NCBI RefSeq assembly: GCF_009720525.1
Contig: NZ_CP043930.1
Span: forward strand, 2,577,501-2,641,500
Direction of reading: 5' to 3'
DNA from: Gimesia benthica
Lineage (GTDB): Bacteria > Planctomycetota > Planctomycetia > Planctomycetales > Planctomycetaceae
Length of the DNA: 64,000 nucleotides
Shown here: piece after piece, positions 19,704 to 28,546 of the stretch
Layout of the letters: every line of letters starts with the position of its first letter
How positions within the stretch are numbered: position 1 is the first letter of the stretch
Notes under the pieces: model-generated
What the model was told of the DNA's origin: nothing
Seen by the model: only the letters and a program-made list of their open reading frames with translations
The model's database searches: none
Made by a program: the position numbers and the translations under genes

Positions 19704-20537
19704 TCAAGACCGCGGCAGGCGTTTGAGCAGGCGGCGGGCCTTACTTTTCCAGCGGACAAATTTCCGTGCGATACCGCGGGGGCTGGCGTTAATATCCAGC
19801 AGCATGCCCTGCAGTGTCTTGCGGGCGGCCTGATGATCGCCGGCTTCTGCTTCGAGTGTAGCCAGCAGATAAAGTGCCTCAGGCTGACGCCAGCGTTTGG
19901 CATGACGGGCCAGTTCCTCACGTGCCTGCTCTGCAGAGTCCAGCTCACAAACAGTTTTACAGTACATGAGCGAGACATCGCCGAACTTGTATTCGGGGTC
20001 CGCTTCCAGAATCTGTTTACAGCGCTGCTGGGCTGTTTCGAAGTCTTTGAACTTCATCTCGATTTGTGCTGCGCCCCACAAGGCCTGCAGGTTATCGGGT
20101 TCTTTCGCGAGTGCCTGTTGATAGGCTTCCAGACTTTTCTGATTGACGCCGGCGTCTTTCAGAGCGTCCCCCCAGCGGACAAACTGGTACGGATTCCCAA
20201 TCTGCATAGCAGCCGTTTCCAGTTCATTCAGCCGTCGTTGCCGAAAAAAAGGCCGGGCAAATTCCGGCAGCTGAAACTGATTGGAGGGTAACCAGCGCAG
20301 GAAGAAATAGATCAGTGCGCCAAAAGGGGGAAAAAACAGGATCACCCAGAACCACAAGAACCGATCCGGATCTTTGCGCAGACAGTCGATCAGCATCCAG
20401 ACCCAGAACACCATTACAACGATGCCAATCACGCTCTCCATGAATGACCAGAGAGGCGAAGGAGCTCCATACAATGCCGGATCATTTAGATAGGGATCCG
20501 GTGGAGGCGTTGATACAGGTTCTTGTTGGGCAAACAT
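19704..20537 (-). CDS. Membrane protein with PLDc_N-like segment and TPR repeats
   Basis: A 277-aa protein. A Pro-rich N-terminus is followed by two TMs (about residues 35-50 and 62-85) around CLRKDPDRFLWFWVILFFP, which resembles the PLDc_N (cardiolipin synthase N-terminal) module. Residues 105-255 hold tetratricopeptide-type helices: LEAYQQALAKEPDNLQALWG, FETAQQRCKQILEADPEY, LYLLATLEAEAGDHQAARK. The basic C-terminus (KSKARRLLKRLPRS) is probably cytoplasmic. A GTG six bases upstream (20543) is an alternative start. It lies 40 bp downstream of sppA on the same strand, so it is probably expressed with it and may serve envelope protein quality control; that is inference from position. Confidence 0.85.
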   Translation of the reverse strand: MFAQQEPVSTPPPDPYLNDPALYGAPSPLWSFMESVIGIVVMVFWVWMLIDCLRKDPDRFLWFWVILFFPPFGALIYFFLRWLPSNQFQLPEFARPFFRQRRLNELETAAMQIGNPYQFVRWGDALKDAGVNQKSLEAYQQALAKEPDNLQALWGAAQIEMKFKDFETAQQRCKQILEADPEYKFGDVSLMYCKTVCELDSAEQAREELARHAKRWRQPEALYLLATLEAEAGDHQAARKTLQGMLLDINASPRGIARKFVRWKSKARRLLKRLPRS

Positions 20538-20577
20538 CAGCACGCTTTATTTTAAGTTCGATCTTTTGAAATCCGGT

Positions 20578-21621
20578 TTACTGCAGCCCCGGTACATCTC
20601 CGAGCCAGGAGGTATAATACATCGCCCGGGGTACGGTGGATTCGAGCAGCGCCTGTTTACGGTTTTCCACCTGCCCCGCTTCAGCAGTGCTGAGCAGAAT
20701 ATCTGCCAGCGAAGCCGGATGCGTGTATCGTATCACACGAACTTTCTCGAGTCCCGTTTTTTTCTGCAAATGGGCAATCGCATCTTCCTGATAGCCGATT
20801 TCATCGATCAGGCCATTCGCTTTGGCATCGGTGGCGGTATAAATCTGTCCGGTCGCCAGTTTCTTGACCTGCTCATAATCCAGATCTTTGCGGTTGTCGG
20901 CAATGATGTTGATGAATCGCTGATACGACTCATCCAGAATATGGTCCCAGACATCTCGTTCCCGTTTGGTCATGTTCCGAAACGGATTCAACGCATCTTT
21001 GAACTCTCCCGTTTTCAGCGGATCGGAAACGATGCCGACCTTATCTGCCAGGCCACTTAAATCGAAGCGGGGGATGATCACACCTAAAGATCCCGTCCAC
21101 GTAGTCGGCTCGGCAAAAATCACTCCGTCGGTTCCGGCCCCCATTGAGACATAGTATCCACCCGAAGCAGCCATCCGTTTCATCGAAACTGCAATCGGCT
21201 TTTTTTCGCGCAGTTCGACCAGGCGATGATAAATCTGATGGCTGTCTGCGACCAGACCGCCGGGGCTGTCGACTTCAAGCAGCACGGCTTTGACCTGGTC
21301 ATCTTTGTCAGCCTGCTCGATTGCTCTGAGAATCCGTTCCGTGAACGGCGGCATGATCGTTCCTGAAATGGTTACGATGGCGATTTTCTGCTCAGCGAAC
21401 TGATCGCCACTCTCAAACTGCTCAGAAGGTCCATCGCTGGAGGCGAAGAACTCCTGGTACATGGCGTAGAAACCCAGGTTAAACAGGACGGACACCAGTA
21501 ACAGCAGCAATAGAATCCGAGCGAGCCAGTTCCTGCGGGGAGGTTTAGGCGGTGGTGGAGGTCCCTGATGCGGATCGGATTCGAGCCGGGGAGCCTCTCC
21601 TGCGGGCTTTGGGTCTGTCAT
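20578..21621 (-). CDS. sppA: Signal peptide peptidase SppA, S49 family
   Basis: A 347-aa membrane serine protease that degrades leftover signal peptides. A Pro-rich cytoplasmic N-terminus is followed by one TM (about residues 34-55). The catalytic Ser153 is in MKRMAASGGYYVSMGA and the catalytic Lys208 in GEFKDALNPFR, the Ser/Lys dyad expected of the short (Bacillus-type, about 335 aa) enzyme. LLEVDSPGG and TWTGSLGVI are further conserved blocks. The start has AAGGAG eight bases upstream. The gene is first in a two-gene unit with the TPR membrane protein. Confidence 0.93.
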   Translation of the reverse strand: MTDPKPAGEAPRLESDPHQGPPPPPKPPRRNWLARILLLLLLVSVLFNLGFYAMYQEFFASSDGPSEQFESGDQFAEQKIAIVTISGTIMPPFTERILRAIEQADKDDQVKAVLLEVDSPGGLVADSHQIYHRLVELREKKPIAVSMKRMAASGGYYVSMGAGTDGVIFAEPTTWTGSLGVIIPRFDLSGLADKVGIVSDPLKTGEFKDALNPFRNMTKRERDVWDHILDESYQRFINIIADNRKDLDYEQVKKLATGQIYTATDAKANGLIDEIGYQEDAIAHLQKKTGLEKVRVIRYTHPASLADILLSTAEAGQVENRKQALLESTVPRAMYYTSWLGDVPGLQ

Positions 21622-22058
21622 TTGATCTAACTCCTTGATTTCATGTGGTTTGCTGCCGAGACACAGTACAGAATCCTCGCTGAATTACTCTGTATTCAGG
21701 TGAAAATCACTGAATTGCCCCGCTGTCAAAATAGCAAACCTGCAGACCATGGCAAGACTGCAATGAGCTTGTCGATAAAAACGGTCATCCGGGTTGTCGC
21801 GAAGATCCCGCCAGAATCTGATTCTACAATCGCCATAGGCATCAAAACCGGAGCAGCTTAACGACGATAGAAACACGCAGCAGGGATTATTCTGCATGAT
21901 TGTGTCGATTATGCGGAACCAACCATTTGAAAGCAATATTCCGATTAATGAAGTCTTGTCGATACAGGAATTCATTCAACCGGGAACTTTATTGAACACC
22001 CGCCAGCGACCTTAGTCGCCCCGGAGTTCAAAACTCAGGAACCAGGAGATTTCAGGAG
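21622..22058. other. 437-bp intergenic region between divergent genes
   Basis: No gene, repeat or strong hairpin is seen. The start of the next gene is preceded by two AGGAG boxes (within 22040-22058), one directly abutting the ATG and one at usable distance. Confidence 0.5.
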
Positions 22059-23966
22059 ATGAAAGCAGGAACTCGCTTCTCCGCTCGCGTATTGATTTTC
22101 AGCGCGATTTCTGGCTTAGTGCTGACGAATTCGAATTTACTGACTGCGGACGACACCGCCGTTCAGATCAATTCTTTTAAGCCGCGCAGCGCCAGAACAG
22201 AGCGGAACCCACAAAATACACTCAAAAATGCGATTCAACGTGAAATGCACTCTGCACGTCACGTGAGCGAGCCACGGGTTCGTTTTCCGCAGAAGAACAC
22301 TAAAATTCAACAGGTGAATCACCAGCCTGGTGAAATTCAACAGGTCGGATTCACTTTGGATCCTCGTTCGTTATTCCAGAAAAAGAGTAGCAGCAAGGAA
22401 CAGCAGAAGCCCGAACAGAAACGACAGATCGTTGTGCCTGGCAGCGGACAACCTTCCGCTCCTCAGTACAAGACAGCCGTTCCACAGACCACAGCGAAAC
22501 CGGGACAGAGTGAGATCCAGCGTCAGCTGGAAGCTTTGTACCGTCGTGACGGTCGACAGATGCCTCCGATGTCGGTGCAGTCTCTTCCCAAAACCGCAAA
22601 CGGCGGATCTGCAGCAGGTCGTGGAACCGTCAATCAGCAGCCTGCCGCTCAGGCTCAGAGCACACCAGCTCGGACATCTGCCGCACCTCAGAACGTAGTC
22701 GTAATGCCTCAACAGCAGGTACCACCGGCTCCCGAAGAGCGGAAATGGTATGACAAGTTTCTGCCTGGCAAAACCAAGCAGACTCCCAAACGACTGCCTC
22801 AATCGAATCAGGTTGCTAAAAAAGCACCCGTCGATTCACCGGCTGTCGAAGAAGTTCAAACCTCAGCAGCTCCTGAGCTGCCTCCCGCACCGGCTCCTGA
22901 GTCTGTCGTAACCACGCCGATTGCAGACGATGAAGCGAAGTTCACGAAATCCATGGTTCCTTCACAGGAAGAACTGGATGAAGAAGCTCGCGAGGAGCTG
23001 GAAGAAGCAGCAGAGGAAGCAGCCGAACGCCTGGAAGAGCAGAAAATTGCTGCTGAAAAGGCAGAAAAGATGCTGAAAGAAAAAGCCGCTGAACTGCCCC
23101 TCATCGTAGAAGAGAAAACGGTAGAAGTGGTAGAAGAAAAAGTTGCTAAAAACCCGGAAGATGATTTCAACAATCTGTTTCCCGAAATGTCGGAAGAAGA
23201 AGCAGACGGTATGAAGAAACCGGTTGAGAAAACTTCTACACCACAGACCCCATTCAGTGGTCTGGTTCTCGAAGAAAACAATAAAGAAGTGGCTCCGGAA
23301 AAGGCTGAAACCAAGACCGAGCCTGTGATGGAGAAAGCAGCTGAAGTGGCCCAGGAAACACCAGCTAAAGAGGTGAATCCCTTCGAGCCTCAACCACAGC
23401 CTGCTGCTCCGGAAACGAAAACTGAAGAGAAGAATCCGTTTGCAGTGCCTGCTCCCCAGATCGCAGAGACTGAAAAAGCAGCACAGCCGAAGACTCCTCA
23501 GGTAGAAGACAATCCCTTTAAAGCAGAACCAGAACCCAAACTGGAAACTCCTGCTCCGCAACCTGAAAAACAGGTCGCCAAGACTGAGCAGGACAGCACT
23601 GTCGAAAAGAAAATGGCTATGATCGCCAGCCGGGGAAATATCAAAGGGTTGAAAGGCTTCTGTCCAGTCGCCCTGCGAGACAACCGACTGCTCGTCGATG
23701 CCCGTCCGGAATTCAGTTCCTCATACAAATCCATGAACTATCAGTTCGCCTCACTCGAGAACAAACTGAAGTTCGACCGGGAGCCTGCTAAATACGCACC
23801 GGCTGCCGGCGGAAGCGACATTGTTCTCCTGGTCGACAATCAGGATGACAAAGAGGGAACACTGGATTTTGCATCCTGGTACAAGGGCCGACTCTACCTC
23901 TTCAGTAGCCAGAAGAATATGGATGTGTTTATGAAAACACCAGCCCTGTATGTTGGTGTCGAATAA
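22059..23966 (+). CDS. Secreted acidic low-complexity protein with C-terminal YHS-like modules
   Basis: A 635-aa protein with a signal peptide (about residues 1-30). Residues 50-520 are disordered and rich in Gln, Pro, Ala, Glu and Lys, with a Glu/Ala coiled-coil stretch (EELEEAAEEAAERLEEQK, about 315-335) and repeated NPF-containing units (VNPFEPQPQPA, KNPFAVPAPQ, DNPFKAEPEP). The last 110 residues fold as a YHS-like domain: GFCPVALRDNRLL, then YQFASLENKLKFDREPAKYAPAAGG, then a second copy of the pattern, WYKGRLYLFSSQKNMDVFMKTPALYV. YHS domains bind metals or sit on metal-handling proteins; only one Cys is present here, so metal binding is doubtful. Probably an envelope scaffold. The gene ends in a clear terminator. 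Confidence 0.82.
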   Translation: MKAGTRFSARVLIFSAISGLVLTNSNLLTADDTAVQINSFKPRSARTERNPQNTLKNAIQREMHSARHVSEPRVRFPQKNTKIQQVNHQPGEIQQVGFTLDPRSLFQKKSSSKEQQKPEQKRQIVVPGSGQPSAPQYKTAVPQTTAKPGQSEIQRQLEALYRRDGRQMPPMSVQSLPKTANGGSAAGRGTVNQQPAAQAQSTPARTSAAPQNVVVMPQQQVPPAPEERKWYDKFLPGKTKQTPKRLPQSNQVAKKAPVDSPAVEEVQTSAAPELPPAPAPESVVTTPIADDEAKFTKSMVPSQEELDEEAREELEEAAEEAAERLEEQKIAAEKAEKMLKEKAAELPLIVEEKTVEVVEEKVAKNPEDDFNNLFPEMSEEEADGMKKPVEKTSTPQTPFSGLVLEENNKEVAPEKAETKTEPVMEKAAEVAQETPAKEVNPFEPQPQPAAPETKTEEKNPFAVPAPQIAETEKAAQPKTPQVEDNPFKAEPEPKLETPAPQPEKQVAKTEQDSTVEKKMAMIASRGNIKGLKGFCPVALRDNRLLVDARPEFSSSYKSMNYQFASLENKLKFDREPAKYAPAAGGSDIVLLVDNQDDKEGTLDFASWYKGRLYLFSSQKNMDVFMKTPALYVGVE

Positions 23967-23996
23967 AAAGTGAGCTTTGTTCCTGCTGCTCCTGGT

Positions 23997-24035
23997 AAGC
24001 CTCCGATAATCTTTCCGATTATCGGGGGCTTTCTT
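23997..24035 (+). terminator. Intrinsic terminator after the YHS-like protein gene
   Basis: The stem AAGCCTCCGATAAT (23997-24010) pairs with ATTATCGGGGGCTT (24018-24031) with one G-T wobble and a 7-nt loop; a T-rich tract follows. Confidence 0.85.
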
Positions 24036-24054
24036 TGTTGAGCGGCCAGACAAT

Positions 24055-24951
24055 TCAGCGGGCCGCGCGTCCGGAAAACCAGCGGGACGCGATCAGTGCT
24101 TCGCCGGCGATCAGCAGCTTCCTCCAGCGGGGAAGCCCGGCCCGGGTGGTATAGACCTGATAATCCAGTCTCTCAATCTCGTTCAGAATACCGCCGTAGA
24201 TCTGATGCATGGCTTTGAGGATGCGTCGTCCTTCGGGTGAAATGTATTCAAACAGCCGTTCTGAATTCTGATAATAGACGCGGGCCCGATCCACCTCGAA
24301 CTGCATCAGCTCGCGAAAACGCTGGTCATACACACGGGCCTGAATATCAGACTGACGGTAATCGAAGCGGTGCAGATCTTCCTGAGGCAGATAGACACGC
24401 CCCAGGTCAGCATCTTCCGCCAGGTCTCTGAGAATATTGGTCAACTGAAATGCCAGGCCACATTCGATGCTGGCCTCCACAGCACGATCATCGTGAAATC
24501 CCCAGATGTGAATACAGCACAATCCTACGACTCCCGCCACGTGATAACAGTAATCCGCCAGATCATCAAAGGTCTGGAAAGTAACGGGCTGCAGATCGGA
24601 TTCCACGCCTGTGATCACGTCAAAAAAATAGTGGACGGGAATCTCATACTGCTGGATCATGTCAACGACAGCCGGCAGGCAGGGATGAAACTCCTCACTC
24701 TGATCCAGTGGCTGCTGGTCCAATGCACGCTGTAATTCCTGACGCCAGCGTCTCAGTGCGGCTCCTCGTTCTTCAAGCGAGAGTTCCGGACTGTCGCCCA
24801 GATCATCGACCAGTCGCATGTAAGCATACAAGACACACATCGCACGGAACTGTTCTTTGCGAAGTGCCAGAAACGAGTAATAGAAATTCCCCGCGGTCTG
24901 TTTTGCCAGTTGCTGGCAGTAGGCATAGGAATTTTCCAGGTTAGTCGTCAT
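24055..24951 (-). CDS. Squalene/phytoene synthase family protein, HpnD-like
   Basis: A 298-aa head-to-head prenyl synthase. The two Mg-diphosphate binding motifs are YAYMRLVDDLGD (DDLGD at 49-53) and QLTNILRDLAEDADLGRVYLP (DLAED at 176-180), both intact. Length and the second motif fit the family that includes HpnD (presqualene diphosphate synthase), HpnC and CrtB. Because an HpnN-like exporter is encoded in the same window, a role in squalene and hopanoid synthesis is the preferred reading; a carotenoid role is possible. In bacteria HpnC, HpnD and HpnE usually lie together, but neither partner is here. Confidence 0.88.
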   Translation of the reverse strand: MTTNLENSYAYCQQLAKQTAGNFYYSFLALRKEQFRAMCVLYAYMRLVDDLGDSPELSLEERGAALRRWRQELQRALDQQPLDQSEEFHPCLPAVVDMIQQYEIPVHYFFDVITGVESDLQPVTFQTFDDLADYCYHVAGVVGLCCIHIWGFHDDRAVEASIECGLAFQLTNILRDLAEDADLGRVYLPQEDLHRFDYRQSDIQARVYDQRFRELMQFEVDRARVYYQNSERLFEYISPEGRRILKAMHQIYGGILNEIERLDYQVYTTRAGLPRWRKLLIAGEALIASRWFSGRAAR

Positions 24952-25402
24952 GACACCTCGGCGACCGCTATCTTGATTTCAGGGAGTTCAGGGTGGAATC
25001 GACATCATAACCGCCACCTCGTCAAATTCAAATCGGCAACGCCCCGGTGCAAGTTTGTGTGATACACCAGAATTAAACAGTTTGAGATTGTCAGCCGGAG
25101 AAACAGAAAACGGGGAAAATCAGCAGCCATCCCCGCCCCCCCGGTTCTCAGTCTTTCCCTGAAGAAATCCTCTTGATTTTACCGTAGCTCCGCGAAAAAT
25201 AGACAAACAGAGCCCGCGGCCCCCTCTTACTCCCGAGCATCCGCCTGGTAGCTTCTGTTCAGTCATTTTTGATACGAAGTGATGCACACAGAAAGTTAAT
25301 GCAATTTACTTGCATTTAACATTGACTTCTGCAAAACATTTGCAACAATGATCGTATTGTTTCATCAAGTGTTATCTTTATATTACGCTCTGGAGTCCTC
25401 AC
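24952..25402. other. 451-bp intergenic region with the control region of the first DUF1559 gene
   Basis: The left two thirds holds no gene or repeat that I can see, only a C-rich stretch near 25130. The right end is AT-rich and contains two copies of a palindrome, described separately, before the start at 25403. Confidence 0.6.
25300..25344 (+). promoter_or_regulatory. Two TGCAA-N5-TTGCA palindromes, putative operator pair
   Basis: TGCAA-N5-TTGCA occurs at 25300-25314 and again at 25330-25344, with centres exactly 30 bp apart, about three helical turns. The first copy is extended by near-symmetric flanks (GTTA...TTAAC). A TTGACT that could be a -35 box lies between them at 25323-25328, though no good -10 follows at 17 bp. 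The layout suits a dimeric regulator binding twice on one face of the DNA. Nothing identifies the regulator. Confidence 0.5.
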
Positions 25403-26305
25403 ATGCGAAAAGCCAGTAACACCCGCCGCGGCTTTACCTTGATTGAACTGCTGGTGGTGATCGCCATTATTGCCATCCTGATCGCCCTGCTCCTCCCTGC
25501 CGTGCAACAGGCCCGCGAAGCGGCCCGCCGCAGCCAGTGTAAGAATAATCTCAAGCAGATCGGACTGGCCCTGCATAATTATCACGAAACGCATGGACTG
25601 TTCCCTTCCGGCTGGATTGGAGTTCAGCCCGGTGTGGGTCCCAATGTCGAATACGGCAGTGGCTGGGGCTGGGGCACCATGATCCTGCCTTATCTCGATC
25701 AAAGCCCGCTGTATAATCAGATCAACTTTAATCTGGCGATTAACGATCCCGCTCAAACTCCCGGCATCATTGATGTCTCCCTATCGGTTTATCGCTGCCC
25801 CTCTGATCCCTCCTCACAAACTTTCGAACTGGAGGAAGAAGGCAGCCCCGGGACCGTGCTCGCGACACTCGCCACCGGAAACTACGTCGGTGTCTTTGGT
25901 GATGAAGAACTCGACAGCTGCGAATTAGTCCCTCCCGGTTCCACCTGTAAAAGTACCGGCGTATTCTATCAGAACAGTAATACCCGTTTCCGCGACATCA
26001 CTGACGGAACCTCACAGACCGTTTTTGTGGGCGAACGCAAAACGGATGCCGATCAGGGCTGGCACTCGACCTGGGTGGGCGTCGTTCCCGAGGGTGAAGA
26101 GACCTTTGCCCGGCCGCTGGGAGCCACCGACCATCCCCCGAATGATCCTGCAGCCCACTTTGACGATTTCAGCAGCCATCATACAGGCGGAGCCCAGTTC
26201 CTGTTTGGAGACGGCCGCGTACGCTTCATCTCAGAAAATATCGATGAAGGCGTCTATCGATCACTCTCCAGCATCCGCGGTGGTGAGATCACCAACTTCG
26301 AATAA
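25403..26305 (+). CDS. DUF1559 prepilin-like secreted protein
   Basis: A 300-aa protein with a type IV pilin-like leader: basic NTRRG, then the processing site G/FTLIE and a hydrophobic helix ([20 protein letters not shown]). This is followed by [30 protein letters not shown], the start of the planctomycete DUF1559 (SBP_bac_10) domain, and closes with the [15 protein letters not shown] signature near residues 255-280. A prepilin peptidase probably cleaves after Gly. These proteins occur in dozens of copies in planctomycete genomes; their role is not established, though pseudopilin or surface functions are proposed. GGAG lies about seven bases before the ATG. A 15-bp-stem terminator follows. 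Confidence 0.95.
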   Translation: MRKASNTRRGFTLIELLVVIAIIAILIALLLPAVQQAREAARRSQCKNNLKQIGLALHNYHETHGLFPSGWIGVQPGVGPNVEYGSGWGWGTMILPYLDQSPLYNQINFNLAINDPAQTPGIIDVSLSVYRCPSDPSSQTFELEEEGSPGTVLATLATGNYVGVFGDEELDSCELVPPGSTCKSTGVFYQNSNTRFRDITDGTSQTVFVGERKTDADQGWHSTWVGVVPEGEETFARPLGATDHPPNDPAAHFDDFSSHHTGGAQFLFGDGRVRFISENIDEGVYRSLSSIRGGEITNFE

Positions 26306-26341
26306 AACTTATTGAAACCATACATGACAGTGTGCGAACTG

Positions 26342-26379
26342 AACGGTCTGACAGGGCTTTCCCTGTCAGACCGTTTTTT
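26342..26379 (+). terminator. Intrinsic terminator after the first DUF1559 gene
   Basis: A perfect 15-bp stem (26342-26356 with 26361-26375) around a 4-nt CTTT loop ends in a run of T. It is one of the two longest stems in the window. Confidence 0.96.
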
Positions 26380-26487
26380 ATTCTGATGATCAAGCCAGTC
26401 TCCTTTGCAGTGAACGTGTCTCCCGGCTACCCTTGAGAAGTCAGATACAGACTACGAGCCAAGACTTCTCCCCGGGAGGATTACGTG

Positions 26488-28164
26488 ATGCGACTGCTTC
26501 AAACCCCGCTTGTGTGCACTCTAATCCTGTTGCTCTCTTGGTGGAGCAGCCCCGCGAATGCGGATCTGGCCCTGCTGCAGATTCCGGATAAACCAGCTTC
26601 CGCTGCATCAGCAACCGAGAACTCAGAACTCTGCCAGATCATACTCAAGCTTGCCGAAAACCAGTCAGACCAGCAGCAGGTCGTACCGGGCATGCTGCGA
26701 ATTCGGGACGCTCAGGGAAATCTGATCCCACTTCCGGAACTGCTGAATCGGGGAACCGGAGTGAACTCTCGCCCGGAATCTGAACGAGCCGGGATTCACA
26801 GCTGGTTCGTGATCCCCGGCGAAGTTCAGTTATCCGTCCCTCGTTCCCGACTGACGCTGGAAACCTTCTCCGGTCTCGCCACAGAACTCACTCGAACAGA
26901 AATCGATCTCACAGGGGAGTCCTCCGCGGAAATCACTCTCAAATTGAAACGATTCGCAGATCTCTCACCGGAATGGAAAACGGCCAACACCCATCTGCAC
27001 CTGATGAAGCTCAGCCGCGAGGAGTGTGACCGCTATCTACAGCAGATCCCCGCTGCGGATCGACTGGACCTCGTATTTGTCTCCTATCTGGAACGCGCGA
27101 TTGCCGACAAGACCTACATTTCGAATCGCTACTCCCAGCAGGATCTGCAGGAATTATCCCGGTCGGCCGGAGTGCAGTTTGGCTGGGGAGAGGAGCATCG
27201 TCACAACAGCACCGGCTACGACGAGGGATACGGGCACGTGATGCTGCTCGATATCCAGCGGTTGATTCAGCCCGTGAGTATTGGTCCCGGGATTATGAAA
27301 CAGGGGACGGATGGCATTCCGCTGGCACGGGGAATTCGCTCGGCACTGGCTGACCAGGAGACCGTTGTCTGGTGCCATAATGCCTGGGGTCTGGAATCGA
27401 CGCCGAATTTCCTGGCAGGTCGCGTGCATGCACTCAACATCTATGATGGAGGGACACGCAGTACCTACGAAGACAGCTTCTATCGCTATCTGAACACAGG
27501 CTGTCAGGTTCCTTTTTCCACCGGCACCGACTGGTTCCAATATGATTTCTCACGCGTCTACGCCCGCCTTCAGCAGCCGCTCACTCCGTCCTCGTGGCTG
27601 GAGAGCCTGAGGTCAGGGCGAACCTTCATTACCAATGGTCCCCTGCTCGATCTGCATATCAACGGGAAAACGGTCGGCGATCAGCTTGAACTCTCACCGG
27701 GAAAGAATCGCGTGACAATTCAGGCTACGGGACGGGGACGGATTGATTTCCAGAAGCTGGAACTGATTCACAACGGCAAAGTCATCCAGACCCAGAGTAC
27801 AAAACCCGTCGAAAAACACTTCGAGGCACGCCTCGACTTGAATCTGGAAATTGACGAACCGGGCTGGATCGCGGTTCGTACACCTTCCCCTTCTGTTCCC
27901 CAGGATCCCCAGCGGCAACAACAGACGCCGCTCAATGAATATGGGCGTGAGCTGTTTGCCCATAGCAGCCCGATTTATCTGAAATGGAACGGACAAGTAC
28001 ACTTTGATCTGACACAGGCCAGAGCGCTTCTGACAGAGATGCAGCAGAACCGGAAAAAGATCGCCAATCAGTTTCTTTTCGCTGATCCGCAGGAACGGGC
28101 GGCTGTGCTGGATGTGTATTCGGACGCCATCGAGGGACTGCAAAACAGACTCAATTCCCCCTAA
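26488..28164 (+). CDS. Secreted CehA/McbA-like metallohydrolase
   Basis: A 558-aa exported protein of the PHP-like CehA/McbA group. A signal peptide ends near SSPANA. A beta-rich domain (to about residue 165) precedes the metal site: KTANTHLHLMKLS (HxH), EEHRHN and YGHVMLL, VWCHNAWG, and STGTDWFQYD, supplying His and Asp ligands. SLRSGRTFITNGPLLDLHING marks the usual end of the domain, followed by a C-terminal beta-sandwich. The family includes carbaryl hydrolase CehA, but planctomycete members are numerous and their substrates are unknown. The ATG at 26488 has GGAGG eight bases upstream; a GTG directly before it (26485) is an alternative. A broken paralogue lies 0.4 kb downstream on the other strand. 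Confidence 0.85.
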   Translation: MRLLQTPLVCTLILLLSWWSSPANADLALLQIPDKPASAASATENSELCQIILKLAENQSDQQQVVPGMLRIRDAQGNLIPLPELLNRGTGVNSRPESERAGIHSWFVIPGEVQLSVPRSRLTLETFSGLATELTRTEIDLTGESSAEITLKLKRFADLSPEWKTANTHLHLMKLSREECDRYLQQIPAADRLDLVFVSYLERAIADKTYISNRYSQQDLQELSRSAGVQFGWGEEHRHNSTGYDEGYGHVMLLDIQRLIQPVSIGPGIMKQGTDGIPLARGIRSALADQETVVWCHNAWGLESTPNFLAGRVHALNIYDGGTRSTYEDSFYRYLNTGCQVPFSTGTDWFQYDFSRVYARLQQPLTPSSWLESLRSGRTFITNGPLLDLHINGKTVGDQLELSPGKNRVTIQATGRGRIDFQKLELIHNGKVIQTQSTKPVEKHFEARLDLNLEIDEPGWIAVRTPSPSVPQDPQRQQQTPLNEYGRELFAHSSPIYLKWNGQVHFDLTQARALLTEMQQNRKKIANQFLFADPQERAAVLDVYSDAIEGLQNRLNSP

Positions 28165-28271
28165 ACTCATCCCCAACATCGCTTGAGCCAGCCAGCTGTT
28201 TTTTTAGAATAGGCAATCTGGCAGGAATCGTACTCTCACCTGCTGCTTCAGCTTTAGAAAGTGTTTTAGAT

Positions 28272-28529
28272 ATGAATCGATTCAATCTCGCTCTGGCGAT
28301 GATCATTACCGTGGCTCACAGTTCTCAGGTTTTTGCACATCCGGGCCATGGCACCAGCCAGCCTGCCAATCCGCATGGCATTCTGCATTACCTCACAGAG
28401 CCGGTTCACCTGGTCCCCTTTGCAGCGATCGCTCTGTTCGCCGCCGCTGTGGTGATTGGTAAAAAAGTAGTGCAGCGTTCACGCATCCAAAAGCAGAAGG
28501 CTGTTCGCTCTACTGACCTGTCTAAGTAA
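28272..28529 (+). CDS. Small exported His-rich single-TM protein
   Basis: An 85-aa protein: signal peptide ending at VFA, then HPGHGTSQPANPHGILHY with five His in 18 residues, then one TM (about 50-66, FAAIALFAAAVVIG) and a basic tail. The His cluster could bind a metal such as Cu, Ni or Zn in the periplasm. The AHPGHG motif also starts HupE/UreJ-type metal permeases, but those have six TMs and this has one. It sits between two CehA/McbA genes that need divalent metals, which may or may not be coincidence. No named family recognised. Confidence 0.75.
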   Translation: MNRFNLALAMIITVAHSSQVFAHPGHGTSQPANPHGILHYLTEPVHLVPFAAIALFAAAVVIGKKVVQRSRIQKQKAVRSTDLSK

Positions 28530-28546
28530 GTCAGATCGATTCCGCT

